Positions 16,938 to 24,954 of a stretch of DNA of 64,000 nucleotides are shown here, piece after piece. The notes beneath the pieces are model-generated. The model was not told the DNA's origin and searched no databases. It saw only the letters and a program-made list of their open reading frames with translations. The stretch's first letter is position 1. Each line of letters opens with the position of its first letter. A program made the translations under genes and the position numbers. Origin of the DNA: JANLSE01 sp038214135 (lineage in GTDB: Bacteria > Chloroflexota > Chloroflexia > Chloroflexales > Roseiflexaceae); NCBI GenBank assembly GCA_038214135.1, contig JBBQSD010000012.1, positions 1-64,000 on the forward strand. Reading direction: 5' to 3'.

Positions 16938-19091
16938 ATGTCGAATGATAATCGCCGCCCCGACGACGTCGCCGTCTTTATTGACTTCGAGAACATCTAC
17001 GTTAGCGTCCGCGACAAACTCGATGCAAATCCGAATTTTGAAATGATCATGGACCGCTGTGAAGATTATGGCCGGGTCGTGATCGCACGGGCCTATGCCG
17101 ATTGGTACCGCTACCCGCGCGTCACCAGCGCACTATATGCAAATGGTGTCGAGCCAATGTACGTACCAACCTACTATTATGATCGCGATATGGGCCGCAC
17201 GGGCCGGGCGATCAAAAATAGTGTCGATATGAATTTGTGTATCGACGCAATGAAGACACTGTTTACCAACCCGAATATCGGGAAATTTGTTCTCTGCACT
17301 GGCGACCGAGATTTTATTCCGTTGGTCAATAGCATCCGCCAGCAGGGCAAGGATGTAATCATCATTGGCATTGGCGGTGCAGCATCGTCGCATCTGGCCC
17401 AGAGCGCCGATGAGTTCATTTTCTATGAAACACTGATTGGGAAGCGCCCATCCGAACTGTTGGCCGATCAACCAAAGGCCAAGATGCCGGAGAAGGGCCG
17501 CGAGTACGAGTTCGAAAATCCAGGTGCGCCGCCACCAATCCGTGAAACACCAATTCGCGAGGTTGCGCCAGTGCGCACACCAGAACCAATCCATGCCCCC
17601 GAGCCTATTCGCGCTTCAGAGCCTATACGTGCTCCAGAGCCAACACCAGCCACCCCACAGGTCGATATCTTTGATGTGCTTGTTCAGGCCGTGCATGTGG
17701 CCCGTGAGCGCGATTTTGTCTGCTCATTTGGCTCGCTCAAGCTGCTGATGAAGGAACTAATGGGCGGCGAGTTCCGTGAGGACAAATATCGTGATGCGAG
17801 TGGCCGTCCATTTGCAAAGTTCAAGGACTTTGTGATGGAAGCCGAGCGCCGTGGCAAAGTGCAGGTCTTCACCAGCGGCGCAATGAATGAGGTCTTTCTC
17901 CCCGGCGAGGATCCATACAAGCTCTCACGCTTTGCGATGGATCTCAAGGAAGAGCCAAGGGCACCAGTGAGCCCAGCACCACTCGTCGAAGATCGGCCAG
18001 AACAACGCCAGACGGTTGGTGGCCGGCGGCGGCGGCGGCGTTCGCGCGGCGGGCGCAGCCAGGGTGCAGGCCAGGGTGCTCAGAATGGTGAGGGGCTTGA
18101 TGAGCTAGAAGAGCTCGAAGAGCTTGAGCTGGCCTTTGTTGAGGGCGATGAGGCTGCCGATGGCTCTGATGCGATGTTCGATGAACTGCTGGATCGGCTG
18201 GACGAGGAAGAAACCCGACGCGAGGTGCTGGAAGGCTATGATGCACTACAGTTACTCGATGCAGTCGTCACAGAAGAAGAAACCATTCAGCCGGCAGAAC
18301 TGCTCGAATTTGAAGCACCGATTCTTGATGAGCCAATCCAACTCGAAGAGCTAGAGGCCGAAGCAACAGCAGATCAGCTTACAGCCCTTGAGGCTGAACC
18401 AGCCGTATTTGAGATCGAGCCAGGCGTGGCCGAACTGCTGCCAAGCGAGCCAATTGCGCCTAGCGCAGAGGTCGCAGCGGTCGGTGCTTTCGAAACAGAT
18501 AACGAGGAACAGCCAGCCATTTCATTGCCGTTCACCGACGAAGAATGGACGCTGCTGCTGAACCTGATGGCTCGCACCGATAAAGCGCTTTCGTTCGTGC
18601 AAATCCACGATCTGCTGCGCGATGCCCGCAATAATGCTGGTATCAGCCGCACAAACGAGGAATTGCGCTCGCTGATCAAGCAGGCTATTAACGCCGGAAA
18701 ACTGGTTCGTAGCGGTAAAGGCACCCGCGTCAACTATCGCCTGGCACCACCCGAAATGGTGACGACAGAGCCAACTCCAATCGAGTTGGAAGCAACCAGC
18801 GAGGCAGAACCGGTCGCTGTGATTGAATCCGAAGCACCAGCAGAACCCGTTGTGGAAACTGAACCTGCAGTGCTGGTGGTTGAGCCAGTGGCGGTTGTTC
18901 AGGAAGAGCCGAAAACAACCAAGCCGAGCCGCTCACGCCGCAAAAAGGCCGATGTGGTGCCAGATGTGGCGGTAGCAGTGGTGAAAGCGGCCCCCGAACC
19001 AGAGCCAGTTGTTGTGGTTGAGGAACCAGCTACGAAGCCAAGCCGTTCGCGTCGCAAAAAGAAACCAGCCGATGCCGAGCAGGACGGGTAG
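16938..19091 (+). CDS. NYN-domain (LabA/DUF88-like) protein with LOTUS-type domain
   Basis: A 717-residue protein. Residues 10-175 form a NYN/PIN-like nuclease domain: acidic strand VAVFIDFENIY, middle Asp in DMNLCIDAM and LCTGDRDFIPLV, the residues expected to bind catalytic metal. After a Pro/Ala-rich hinge with repeated APEPIR/SEPIR units (about 210-235), residues 238-335 resemble an OST-HTH/LOTUS RNA-binding domain. A GGRRRRRRSRGGRSQG basic patch, a long Glu-rich linker, a second winged-helix-like region (about 530-605) and two copies of KPSRSRRKK near the C-terminus follow. It probably acts on RNA; targets unknown. The AGGAG element lies 15 bases before the ATG, an unusually long spacing. 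Confidence 0.85.
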   Translation: MSNDNRRPDDVAVFIDFENIYVSVRDKLDANPNFEMIMDRCEDYGRVVIARAYADWYRYPRVTSALYANGVEPMYVPTYYYDRDMGRTGRAIKNSVDMNLCIDAMKTLFTNPNIGKFVLCTGDRDFIPLVNSIRQQGKDVIIIGIGGAASSHLAQSADEFIFYETLIGKRPSELLADQPKAKMPEKGREYEFENPGAPPPIRETPIREVAPVRTPEPIHAPEPIRASEPIRAPEPTPATPQVDIFDVLVQAVHVARERDFVCSFGSLKLLMKELMGGEFREDKYRDASGRPFAKFKDFVMEAERRGKVQVFTSGAMNEVFLPGEDPYKLSRFAMDLKEEPRAPVSPAPLVEDRPEQRQTVGGRRRRRRSRGGRSQGAGQGAQNGEGLDELEELEELELAFVEGDEAADGSDAMFDELLDRLDEEETRREVLEGYDALQLLDAVVTEEETIQPAELLEFEAPILDEPIQLEELEAEATADQLTALEAEPAVFEIEPGVAELLPSEPIAPSAEVAAVGAFETDNEEQPAISLPFTDEEWTLLLNLMARTDKALSFVQIHDLLRDARNNAGISRTNEELRSLIKQAINAGKLVRSGKGTRVNYRLAPPEMVTTEPTPIELEATSEAEPVAVIESEAPAEPVVETEPAVLVVEPVAVVQEEPKTTKPSRSRRKKADVVPDVAVAVVKAAPEPEPVVVVEEPATKPSRSRRKKKPADAEQDG

Positions 19092-19096
19092 GCGTC

Positions 19097-19134
19097 GATT
19101 CGCAGGGACGCAATATATCGCGTCCCTGCGAATC
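19097..19134. repeat. 15-bp-arm hairpin downstream of the NYN gene
   Basis: Arms GATTCGCAGGGACGC (19097-19111) and GCGTCCCTGCGAATC (19120-19134) around an 8-base AT-rich loop. It begins five bases after the stop codon. The inner part matches the GGGACGC REP variant; it could also act as a terminator. Confidence 0.85.
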
Positions 19135-19155
19135 AGCAGATAGCTCGGACGGAAC

Positions 19156-19800
19156 ATGAGCATGACCGTTATTAAGATCTGTGGGCTGCGTACAGTTGAA
19201 CACGCGCTGGTGGCAGCAGAGGCTGGGGCCGATCTGATTGGCCTCGTCTTTGCACCATCGCGGCGGCAGATCGATATCGTGCAGGCAGTTGCCATCCGTG
19301 AAGCATTGGAGCGGATCAACAACCGCCCACAGGTGGTTGGGTTGTTTGTGAATTCGCCACCTCTGGCAATCTGTGATATTGTTGATCGGTGTGGGCTGGA
19401 TATCATCCAGTTGAGTGGCGATGAACCGCTCGATCTGCTCGAACACCTGCCAGGACGCCAGATTCTGAAGGCGATTCGGCTGAATGATGGAATTGGCGAG
19501 GCTGCATGGCTAGCAGATGGCCGCCATCACCAGCGCGTAGGTTTTTTGGTGGATGCGCATGTGGCTGGCGCATATGGCGGTACAGGCGTCACTGCCGATT
19601 GGGCAAGGGCAGCAGGGCTGGCCACACATCACCAGATTATGTTGGCTGGCGGGCTAACACCAAGCAATGTTGGCCAGGCGATCCAGCAGGTACGGCCATG
19701 GGGCGTTGATGTAAGTAGCGGTGTCGAGACCGAGAATGTCAAAGATTCGGTCAAGATATGTGCATTTATCGCGGCAGTTCGCGCTATTGGAATGTCATAA
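19156..19800 (+). CDS. trpF: phosphoribosylanthranilate isomerase
   Basis: Third step of tryptophan synthesis from anthranilate (PRA to CdRP), a TIM-barrel of 214 residues, normal for the family. The general-base Cys is in VIKICGLR, the phosphate-binding end in AGGLTPSNV and DVSSGVET. LIGLVFAPSRRQI and GLFVN are also family blocks. The ATG at 19156 is followed by another at 19162; either could be used. No other trp gene is near. A small membrane protein gene follows after 16 bases. Confidence 0.94.
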   Translation: MSMTVIKICGLRTVEHALVAAEAGADLIGLVFAPSRRQIDIVQAVAIREALERINNRPQVVGLFVNSPPLAICDIVDRCGLDIIQLSGDEPLDLLEHLPGRQILKAIRLNDGIGEAAWLADGRHHQRVGFLVDAHVAGAYGGTGVTADWARAAGLATHHQIMLAGGLTPSNVGQAIQQVRPWGVDVSSGVETENVKDSVKICAFIAAVRAIGMS

Positions 19801-19816
19801 CAACAAGGAGGAATGT

Positions 19817-20161
19817 ATGAAGGGTTTTCTGCGTTTATTGGGCCTGGCTGTATTGGTGGGCATCGGCATTGTGATCTATCGTGCTGTGCGCCAATACCGC
19901 GAGGATAGCGTCTTCGACTTGAGCTCATCGAATTCGGGAGCGACAGCAACAAACGAGCGTCGCAGTATCAGCCCGGAATTGCTGGCCATTCTGGCCGATC
20001 CAGGCGATAAAGGCCCGGTTGAGTTGGTCGCCGATGGCGAGGGCAAGGAATGGCTGATCAACCGACGCAACGGCTATCGCTATCCCGTCGAAGATGGCAT
20101 CCCGATCATGCTGATCGAAGAGGGCGAGAAGCACAAAGATACCAACCTGATCGCACGGTAA
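19817..20161 (+). CDS. membrane-anchored Trm112-like protein
   Basis: 114 residues. An N-terminal helix (about 6-22, GLAVLVGIGIVIY) should anchor it in the membrane, then a Ser/Asn-rich linker. Residues 50-105 (LLAILADPGDKGPVELV...WLINRRNGYRYPVEDGIPIMLIEE) match the Trm112p-like fold in layout, including the YPVEDGIPIML end. The cysteines that bind zinc in many Trm112/UPF0434 members are absent. AAGGAGG stands five bases before the ATG at 19817, a very strong site. Function unknown. Confidence 0.7.
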   Translation: MKGFLRLLGLAVLVGIGIVIYRAVRQYREDSVFDLSSSNSGATATNERRSISPELLAILADPGDKGPVELVADGEGKEWLINRRNGYRYPVEDGIPIMLIEEGEKHKDTNLIAR

Positions 20162-20182
20162 TGCTGTCGATATGATCGTCTC

Positions 20183-20209
20183 TTCGGAGGGGTAGTGTGC
20201 CCCTCCGAA
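20183..20209 (+). terminator. hairpin after trpF/Trm112-like gene
   Basis: TTCGGAGGGG (20183-20192) pairs with CCCCTCCGAA (20200-20209), followed by TCTATTT. The stem is strong but the T-run is short, so this may be a terminator or another palindromic repeat. Confidence 0.55.
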
Positions 20210-20235
20210 TCTATTTCGGCGAATGGCAATTCCAC

Positions 20236-20526
20236 ATGCTCATAGAACAGGTCTTTCGCACAATTGATATTGAACGGCGCGGGTATGGTCGCCGTTATAC
20301 GAGCCTGCCGGTGGATAGCCTCTCGCACACAGAATTTGTGATCGATTTCACTGGTGCCTACATGAAACCAGAAATGATCGATATTCGCCGCAATGATACC
20401 GTTCGTTGGCGTGAGGGCGAGCGGCTGATCCAGGGCCAGATTGCGGATGTCCAGCGCGAAGGGCTGATCCTACGGGCGGTTGTCGAAGATGCCCAGCCCC
20501 TGCCGCCCGAGAGTTTTTTTCCGTAG
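20236..20526 (+). CDS. hypothetical protein
   Basis: A 96-residue acidic/basic mixed protein (MLIEQVFRTIDIERRGYGRR...) with no recognised family. The frame opens at a GTG at 20197, but that codon lies inside the hairpin described at 20183-20209, so the ATG at 20236 is preferred; no clear ribosome site is visible. It converges with the MFS gene. Confidence 0.5.
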   Translation: MLIEQVFRTIDIERRGYGRRYTSLPVDSLSHTEFVIDFTGAYMKPEMIDIRRNDTVRWREGERLIQGQIADVQREGLILRAVVEDAQPLPPESFFP

Positions 20527-20543
20527 AGATGAGCGTTTGCCCA

Positions 20544-21761
20544 TCACACACTATGATGCTCGGTTGCCTCGGTTTCACGGACGAATACGGCACACACTCC
20601 TGCAGCAATCAGTGTGAGTAGTGCAGCAATAAGCGTATTTGCGTAGATTCCACCCCACTCCCATAGCGGTGTGCTGAATGAAGCCCCAACGGCCCGCCCA
20701 ATACTACTGATCATCATCGTCATGGCCAACACGGTACCGCGCATTGTTGGCGCGACCCCAGAAATAAGCGGAATTGCGGCAACAATCGCGAACTCCTCGG
20801 CCAGAAAAAACAGGAACAGCAACCCAAGGAACAGCCACCAGTTACCATTGCTGAATGGCAGTGCGGCGATACACAGCGCTGCACAGATGAAGCCCCCAAT
20901 GGCCGAACGCTTCTTTCCAATCCGATCCACCAGCAGAATAACTGCCAGCGAACCACATAATTCGGCAGCACCAGCAATCGCAGCGGTCTGGCCGAGTAGT
21001 GCCTCAGTGGCCCTGAAATCTTGTTTGAGCCATGCTCCCTGTACAACTCCATACAGATCATAGGCAAACATGGTGAGTGTCATCATGGCAAACACAGCCA
21101 CAACACTGGAATTGCGTAGCGCTCGCCAATCAATAGAAACACCTTTTCTACTTGGCTGCGCCTGGCGAGGCGTGGGTGGCAGGAAGAAGTGTATCAAAGC
21201 TAGCGAAAGAATCCCAGCTATTAGGAGCACCCAATATACAGGAGCGGATGAATTTGTCGTCTGAACAAGCAGCATCAGCGGGGCGACGCCAATCAGGGCT
21301 GCACCAGCCCAGGATGTTTCGAAGATACCAAGTGCCCAGCCACGGCGGGCATAGGGAGTACGGGCACTCAGGTAGGCGGTAGCGGCAGGTTGGTAGAGCG
21401 TGATGCCCAGGCCAATCAAGGCATAGCCCGCCAAAAATCCCGCGAAGTTATTAACAAGCGCACAGAGCAAGGCGCCAATGCAGAAGAGCGCCAAACCAGC
21501 GCTCATGGTTGTGCGTTCGCCACGAGTATCCGCTAAGGTACCGCCAAGCGGGCTAAACAGCGAGGCAAGCAACTGAATCGTCACAAGCGCACTCACTGTT
21601 ACAAGATCGACATGCAGATGGCCAGCCAGGAATGGCTGCAGCGGGTAGATAATGCGAAATGCGATCGTCAAAGCCAGACGAGCGATAGTCACCAGTGCTA
21701 ACTGGCCGTTGGTAAGTGGATCGGCAGCGATCACACCAGCCGATTTGATCAGGGTAGTCAT
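20544..21761 (-). CDS. major facilitator superfamily transporter
   Basis: A 405-residue protein with 12 hydrophobic segments. The loop between helices 2 and 3 reads GGTLADTRGERTT, a variant of the MFS signature G-x3-D-x2-G-R/K, and IGKKRS is found at the equivalent place in the second half. YLSARTPYARRGWALGIFETSW resembles drug/sugar exporter-type MFS. Substrate cannot be predicted. Convergent with the small gene ending at 20526. Confidence 0.85.
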   Translation of the reverse strand: MTTLIKSAGVIAADPLTNGQLALVTIARLALTIAFRIIYPLQPFLAGHLHVDLVTVSALVTIQLLASLFSPLGGTLADTRGERTTMSAGLALFCIGALLCALVNNFAGFLAGYALIGLGITLYQPAATAYLSARTPYARRGWALGIFETSWAGAALIGVAPLMLLVQTTNSSAPVYWVLLIAGILSLALIHFFLPPTPRQAQPSRKGVSIDWRALRNSSVVAVFAMMTLTMFAYDLYGVVQGAWLKQDFRATEALLGQTAAIAGAAELCGSLAVILLVDRIGKKRSAIGGFICAALCIAALPFSNGNWWLFLGLLFLFFLAEEFAIVAAIPLISGVAPTMRGTVLAMTMMISSIGRAVGASFSTPLWEWGGIYANTLIAALLTLIAAGVCAVFVRETEATEHHSV

Positions 21762-21809
21762 GAAACTCCACTACAAAAAAGATATCATTGGAGAGATACT
21801 ATCGTGCAT

Positions 21810-22262
21810 CTATACCATATCCGGGGCTTGATCCGCAATCTCGGCACGTAATTGGGCAATCTGGCGTTCTGCCTCAATTCTCCAGTAGAGTTCGCCACCA
21901 AGCGCCAGGAAGCGCTGAAGATCTGCAATCGCTGCCTGGGGATCGCCATGAAAACGCTGGAAGAGGCCCCGTTGCAGGTAGGGATCTGGCCATTCAGGGT
22001 TGATCTCAACGGCGCGGGTTAGATCGCCAATTGCTTCGCGGTATTGGCCAAGCTCACGGCCACGGATCAATCCGCGCCAATAGAATGCCCTTGTGAAATC
22101 CGGCCAGATGCGAATAGCCCGATCATAGCTGGCGATCCCGAAACGGAATAACGTTTGTTCGGCAGTGCGAACGCCCCAATAACACCAGCTCTGGCCCCAG
22201 ATGAACCATCCATAGGCCAGCCATCGCTGGAGTGGCGCAATCTCCTGCTGATTTGGTGTCAT
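21810..22262 (-). CDS. TPR-repeat protein
   Basis: 150 residues. Two or three tetratricopeptide-like units are visible (ASYDRAIRIWPDFTRAFYWRG, GDLTRAVEINPEWPDPYLQRG). The frame continues upstream to 22295, but GGAGG nine bases before the ATG at 22262 (MTPNQQE) decides the start. Trp-rich N-terminus (WLAYGWFIWGQSWCYWG) could be a membrane-associated helix. Function unknown. Confidence 0.7.
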   Translation of the reverse strand: MTPNQQEIAPLQRWLAYGWFIWGQSWCYWGVRTAEQTLFRFGIASYDRAIRIWPDFTRAFYWRGLIRGRELGQYREAIGDLTRAVEINPEWPDPYLQRGLFQRFHGDPQAAIADLQRFLALGGELYWRIEAERQIAQLRAEIADQAPDMV

Positions 22263-22295
22263 CGCCAGTTTCCTCCGGTTTGCCTGCTCACTCAT

Positions 22296-22594
22296 ATACC
22301 CACGGCAAAGGATTAGTCAATATCCGCAGATTTCGCAGATTTCGCAGATTGATCAACAGTACTGCGCTTCAGGATACGATACCTTCCGAGCCAGTGCAAG
22401 CGTTATAGCTATGGCAGTGTTCGCGAATTGCCAACATATTGCTTTCGGCTTGGTTTCAAACGCAGTGTATAGTTGAGATATTCCCGTGGGTTGCAGCGAA
22501 GCTGCAACCCACGAGGGGGAATATCCGCGGGTCTGCGGCCCGCGAACCCCCGCGAGCGAGACTCAAATTGATGAGATACTCTTGAGAGAAATGC
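22296..22594. repeat. intergenic region with CGCAGATTT repeats and a long hairpin
   Basis: Three tandem CGCAGATTT-like units (22324-22350) resemble those at about 45764. A near-perfect hairpin runs from 22478 to 22523: ATATTCCC/GGGAATAT outer arms, then CGTGGGTTGCAGC (22485-22497)/GCTGCAACCCACG (22501-22513) with a GAA loop. A CGCGG/CCCGCG palindrome follows. No gene. Confidence 0.7.
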
Positions 22595-22606
22595 ATGGAG
22601 GATGGC

Positions 22607-23374
22607 ATGTGGTGGTTAATTGGCGGTGCAGGCATTTTCTTGGCAATAACAGCAATTGCATGCGTTGGTATCGCCCTGAATTATGATCGGCGCGTGATTG
22701 CGATGCGTGGGACGGGAACCCTGAGCGCATCGGAGATCGAACGGCTGCATCGTGCTGGTGAACGTGGGCTGCGCTGTGAAATTACTGGTGTGATTGAATG
22801 CGATTCGCCAATGACTGCGCCGATGTCGAATATGATCTGTGTTGCGTACTCGCATCAGGTTGTTCAACACATGGAGAGTGGTGTCTATAGTGATCTTGAG
22901 GATACGCGAAACAGCCGGGCAACACTGGGCAGTTGGTCGCGCAATCGTGAATATACCCAGGTCGAATCGCCAAACGAGCGCAGGGCACGTTTTTATGTTC
23001 GCGATGCAAGTGGTCGGTTGCTTGTCGATCCCGCCTGGGCCACAATAGATATGCCACGCACAGATGAGCGCTATGAAAGCATCACATCTGGGGTCGATAC
23101 CGCTCGGCCCGAGACTGTCGGTGCATGGAATACAGAGGATGCGCTAGCGCTTGGATCGCCAGTGTATGTGCTTGGCTACCTTGGTGAAGTATATGGTGAA
23201 GCGGCGCTCGTCTGCCATTCCGATCAGGAGTATCCCTTTGTGATCAGCTACCGTAGCGAGCGCGAACTGGAGCGCAGTGTTTCGACACGCTCAAATCTTC
23301 TGTATCTTGGTTCGGGAATAGCGGGGGCGCTGGGTGTCGTAATGATCTGGCTGGCAGCGGGGAGGTTGTTCTAA
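22607..23374 (+). CDS. GIDE-domain membrane protein (MUL1-like architecture)
   Basis: 255 residues. Transmembrane helices at each end (about 2-25 and 230-250) enclose a soluble domain. The order helix, short linker, IIGVIECDSP..TAPMSN-type strand, central 'VRDASGRLLVDP' and 'SPVYVLGYLGEV' match the GIDE domain of mitochondrial E3 ligase MUL1 and its bacterial relatives, but there is no RING domain. The frame has an ATG at 22595, but GGAGG lies five bases before the ATG at 22607. Role in bacteria is not established. Confidence 0.75.
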   Translation: MWWLIGGAGIFLAITAIACVGIALNYDRRVIAMRGTGTLSASEIERLHRAGERGLRCEITGVIECDSPMTAPMSNMICVAYSHQVVQHMESGVYSDLEDTRNSRATLGSWSRNREYTQVESPNERRARFYVRDASGRLLVDPAWATIDMPRTDERYESITSGVDTARPETVGAWNTEDALALGSPVYVLGYLGEVYGEAALVCHSDQEYPFVISYRSERELERSVSTRSNLLYLGSGIAGALGVVMIWLAAGRLF

Positions 23375-23392
23375 TTGGGAGTCAGCAGCGAC

Positions 23393-23404
23393 GCGATGCA
23401 TCGC
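23393..23404. repeat. short palindrome, REP-family relic
   Basis: GCGATGCATCGC is a perfect 12-bp palindrome in a GCGACGCGATGCATCGCG context, resembling the element at 6752-6779. Confidence 0.55.
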
Positions 23405-23418
23405 GCCGGTAGGGGAGG

Positions 23419-23799
23419 CTATGTCCTCGTCGCCAGCAGAGAACGCAACCCATCAATCAATGGGGTTGGTGCCGTCAGCTTTTCAATATAGAGATCAATG
23501 CCAAGCTCATCCATCCGTCGCCGCATCAGAAGCGTTGATGAGGATGTCAGCACAATAATTCGCACACCAGGGTCATGTAGCTTGAGTTGTTTTACCAACT
23601 CCTCGTCGGAACGATTGTGCGGCGATGGATCAATAATCAAAATGTCGGGCTGGTGCCGCAGAGCACTCAGTTGCCCTCGTTCGGCAGTGGACTCGACGGC
23701 TACTATTGCATGCGGATCAACCCGCTCCACGAGGGTGCGAGTGACAGATGCAGCACTACTATCAGCATCAATGATTAAAATATGTGGTGGCTCGTGCAT
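23419..23799 (-). CDS. stand-alone response-regulator receiver domain
   Basis: 126 residues forming one receiver domain with no output domain. The acidic pair is in ILIIDADS, the phosphoacceptor Asp in DILIIDPSP, the Thr/Ser switch in IVLTSSS, and a Lys is present in YIEKL. Such proteins act by protein contact or as phosphate shuttles. No histidine kinase is adjacent; the nearest are at 48.4 and 52.4 kb. Confidence 0.8.
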   Translation of the reverse strand: MHEPPHILIIDADSSAASVTRTLVERVDPHAIVAVESTAERGQLSALRHQPDILIIDPSPHNRSDEELVKQLKLHDPGVRIIVLTSSSTLLMRRRMDELGIDLYIEKLTAPTPLIDGLRSLLATRT

Positions 23800-23845
23800 G
23801 CATTTCGCCTCAGCACAGGGTCGAATTCATAACGATGGACAAGCG

Positions 23846-24853
23846 CTATACCAACATACGGTCATCGAATAAATTCAGGATCTTCATATAGTTGGCCCGC
23901 TCGAAGGCGGCTGGCTGTGCGACAGAACGCTGGCTCATGGAGCCGCGCATCTGTTCAATCGAATCATACTCATGCTCAACCATCCAGGCATGCAGATCGT
24001 AGAGTATCCCGCCAAGGCGGGCCGTACCCTGGCTGAGCAGTTCCGAGGCCAGCATCACGGCATTGGCTCCTGCCATAACTGCCTTCACAACATCCTGGGC
24101 GCTATGGACGCCGCTCGTCAATGCGAGATCGGCGGCGATTTGCCCATAGAGAATGGCGATCCAGCGTAGTGGCATACGCAGATCATCTGAGGTACTCAGG
24201 TGCAGGTTCGGAACAACCTCAAGCTCGTTCAGATCAAAATCTGGCTGATAGAAACGGTTGAACAGAACCAACCCATTCGCTCCAGCAGCAACAAAGCGCT
24301 GCGCTATATTCGGAATTGAGGTAAAGGACGGGCCGATCTTGATGGCCAATGGGATGTGGAGTTGTTGGCGAACACTACTCACTAGTGTAACAAAACTTTC
24401 CTCAAGTTCAGCGCCAGTCAAATTTGGGTCGGTTGGCACATAGTAGATATTCAGTTCGAGTGCATCGGCACCGGCCTCCTGCAGGCGATGGGCATATTCT
24501 ACCCAACCACCCGCGGAGATTCCATTCAGGCTGGCGATCACAGGAATCTGTACTGCATCCTTCAATCGTTTCAGGTGATTGACATACTGTTCCGGCTCTA
24601 GATTGTAGTGCCCCAAATCCGGGAAGTAGCTGAGTGCCTCGGCATAACTATCGGTTCCCTTGCTCAGGTAGTGATCGAGCGAACGGCTCTCGTGGTCGAT
24701 CTGCTCCTCAAACAGCGAGTACATAACGATGGCACCAGCGCCTGCCTCCTCAAGCCGCCGCACTCGATCAACCTTGCGCGAGAGTGGTGAGGCCGAAACG
24801 ATCAGCGGATTCTTGAGCGGAAGACCCAAATATGTTGTTGTGAGATCGGGCAT
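23846..24853 (-). CDS. dihydroorotate dehydrogenase-like flavoprotein
   Basis: 335-residue TIM-barrel of the DHOD family. LGLPLKNPLIVSASPLSRKVDRVRRLEEAGAGAIV is the typical beginning (read in parts), with NGISAGGW, AIKIGPSFTS, LTSGVHSAQD and AVMAGANAVML giving the FMN-binding C-terminal strands. It lacks the catalytic-base pattern of true PyrD that I would expect near NGIS. It follows nifJ on the same strand with a 101-base gap. Next-to-PFOR DHOD-like genes are common in Chloroflexota and cyanobacteria. It may use reduced ferredoxin or supply electrons, but its substrate is not established. Confidence 0.8.
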   Translation of the reverse strand: MPDLTTTYLGLPLKNPLIVSASPLSRKVDRVRRLEEAGAGAIVMYSLFEEQIDHESRSLDHYLSKGTDSYAEALSYFPDLGHYNLEPEQYVNHLKRLKDAVQIPVIASLNGISAGGWVEYAHRLQEAGADALELNIYYVPTDPNLTGAELEESFVTLVSSVRQQLHIPLAIKIGPSFTSIPNIAQRFVAAGANGLVLFNRFYQPDFDLNELEVVPNLHLSTSDDLRMPLRWIAILYGQIAADLALTSGVHSAQDVVKAVMAGANAVMLASELLSQGTARLGGILYDLHAWMVEHEYDSIEQMRGSMSQRSVAQPAAFERANYMKILNLFDDRMLV

Positions 24854-24954
24854 AGTGTGCTCCTATTAAGAACCGAGAACAAGAGAACAAGCAGGCGAGT
24901 GAACAAGAATCAGCGCAATCTTTGTTCCGTTGTTCCGTTGTTGTGACTCCTGGT

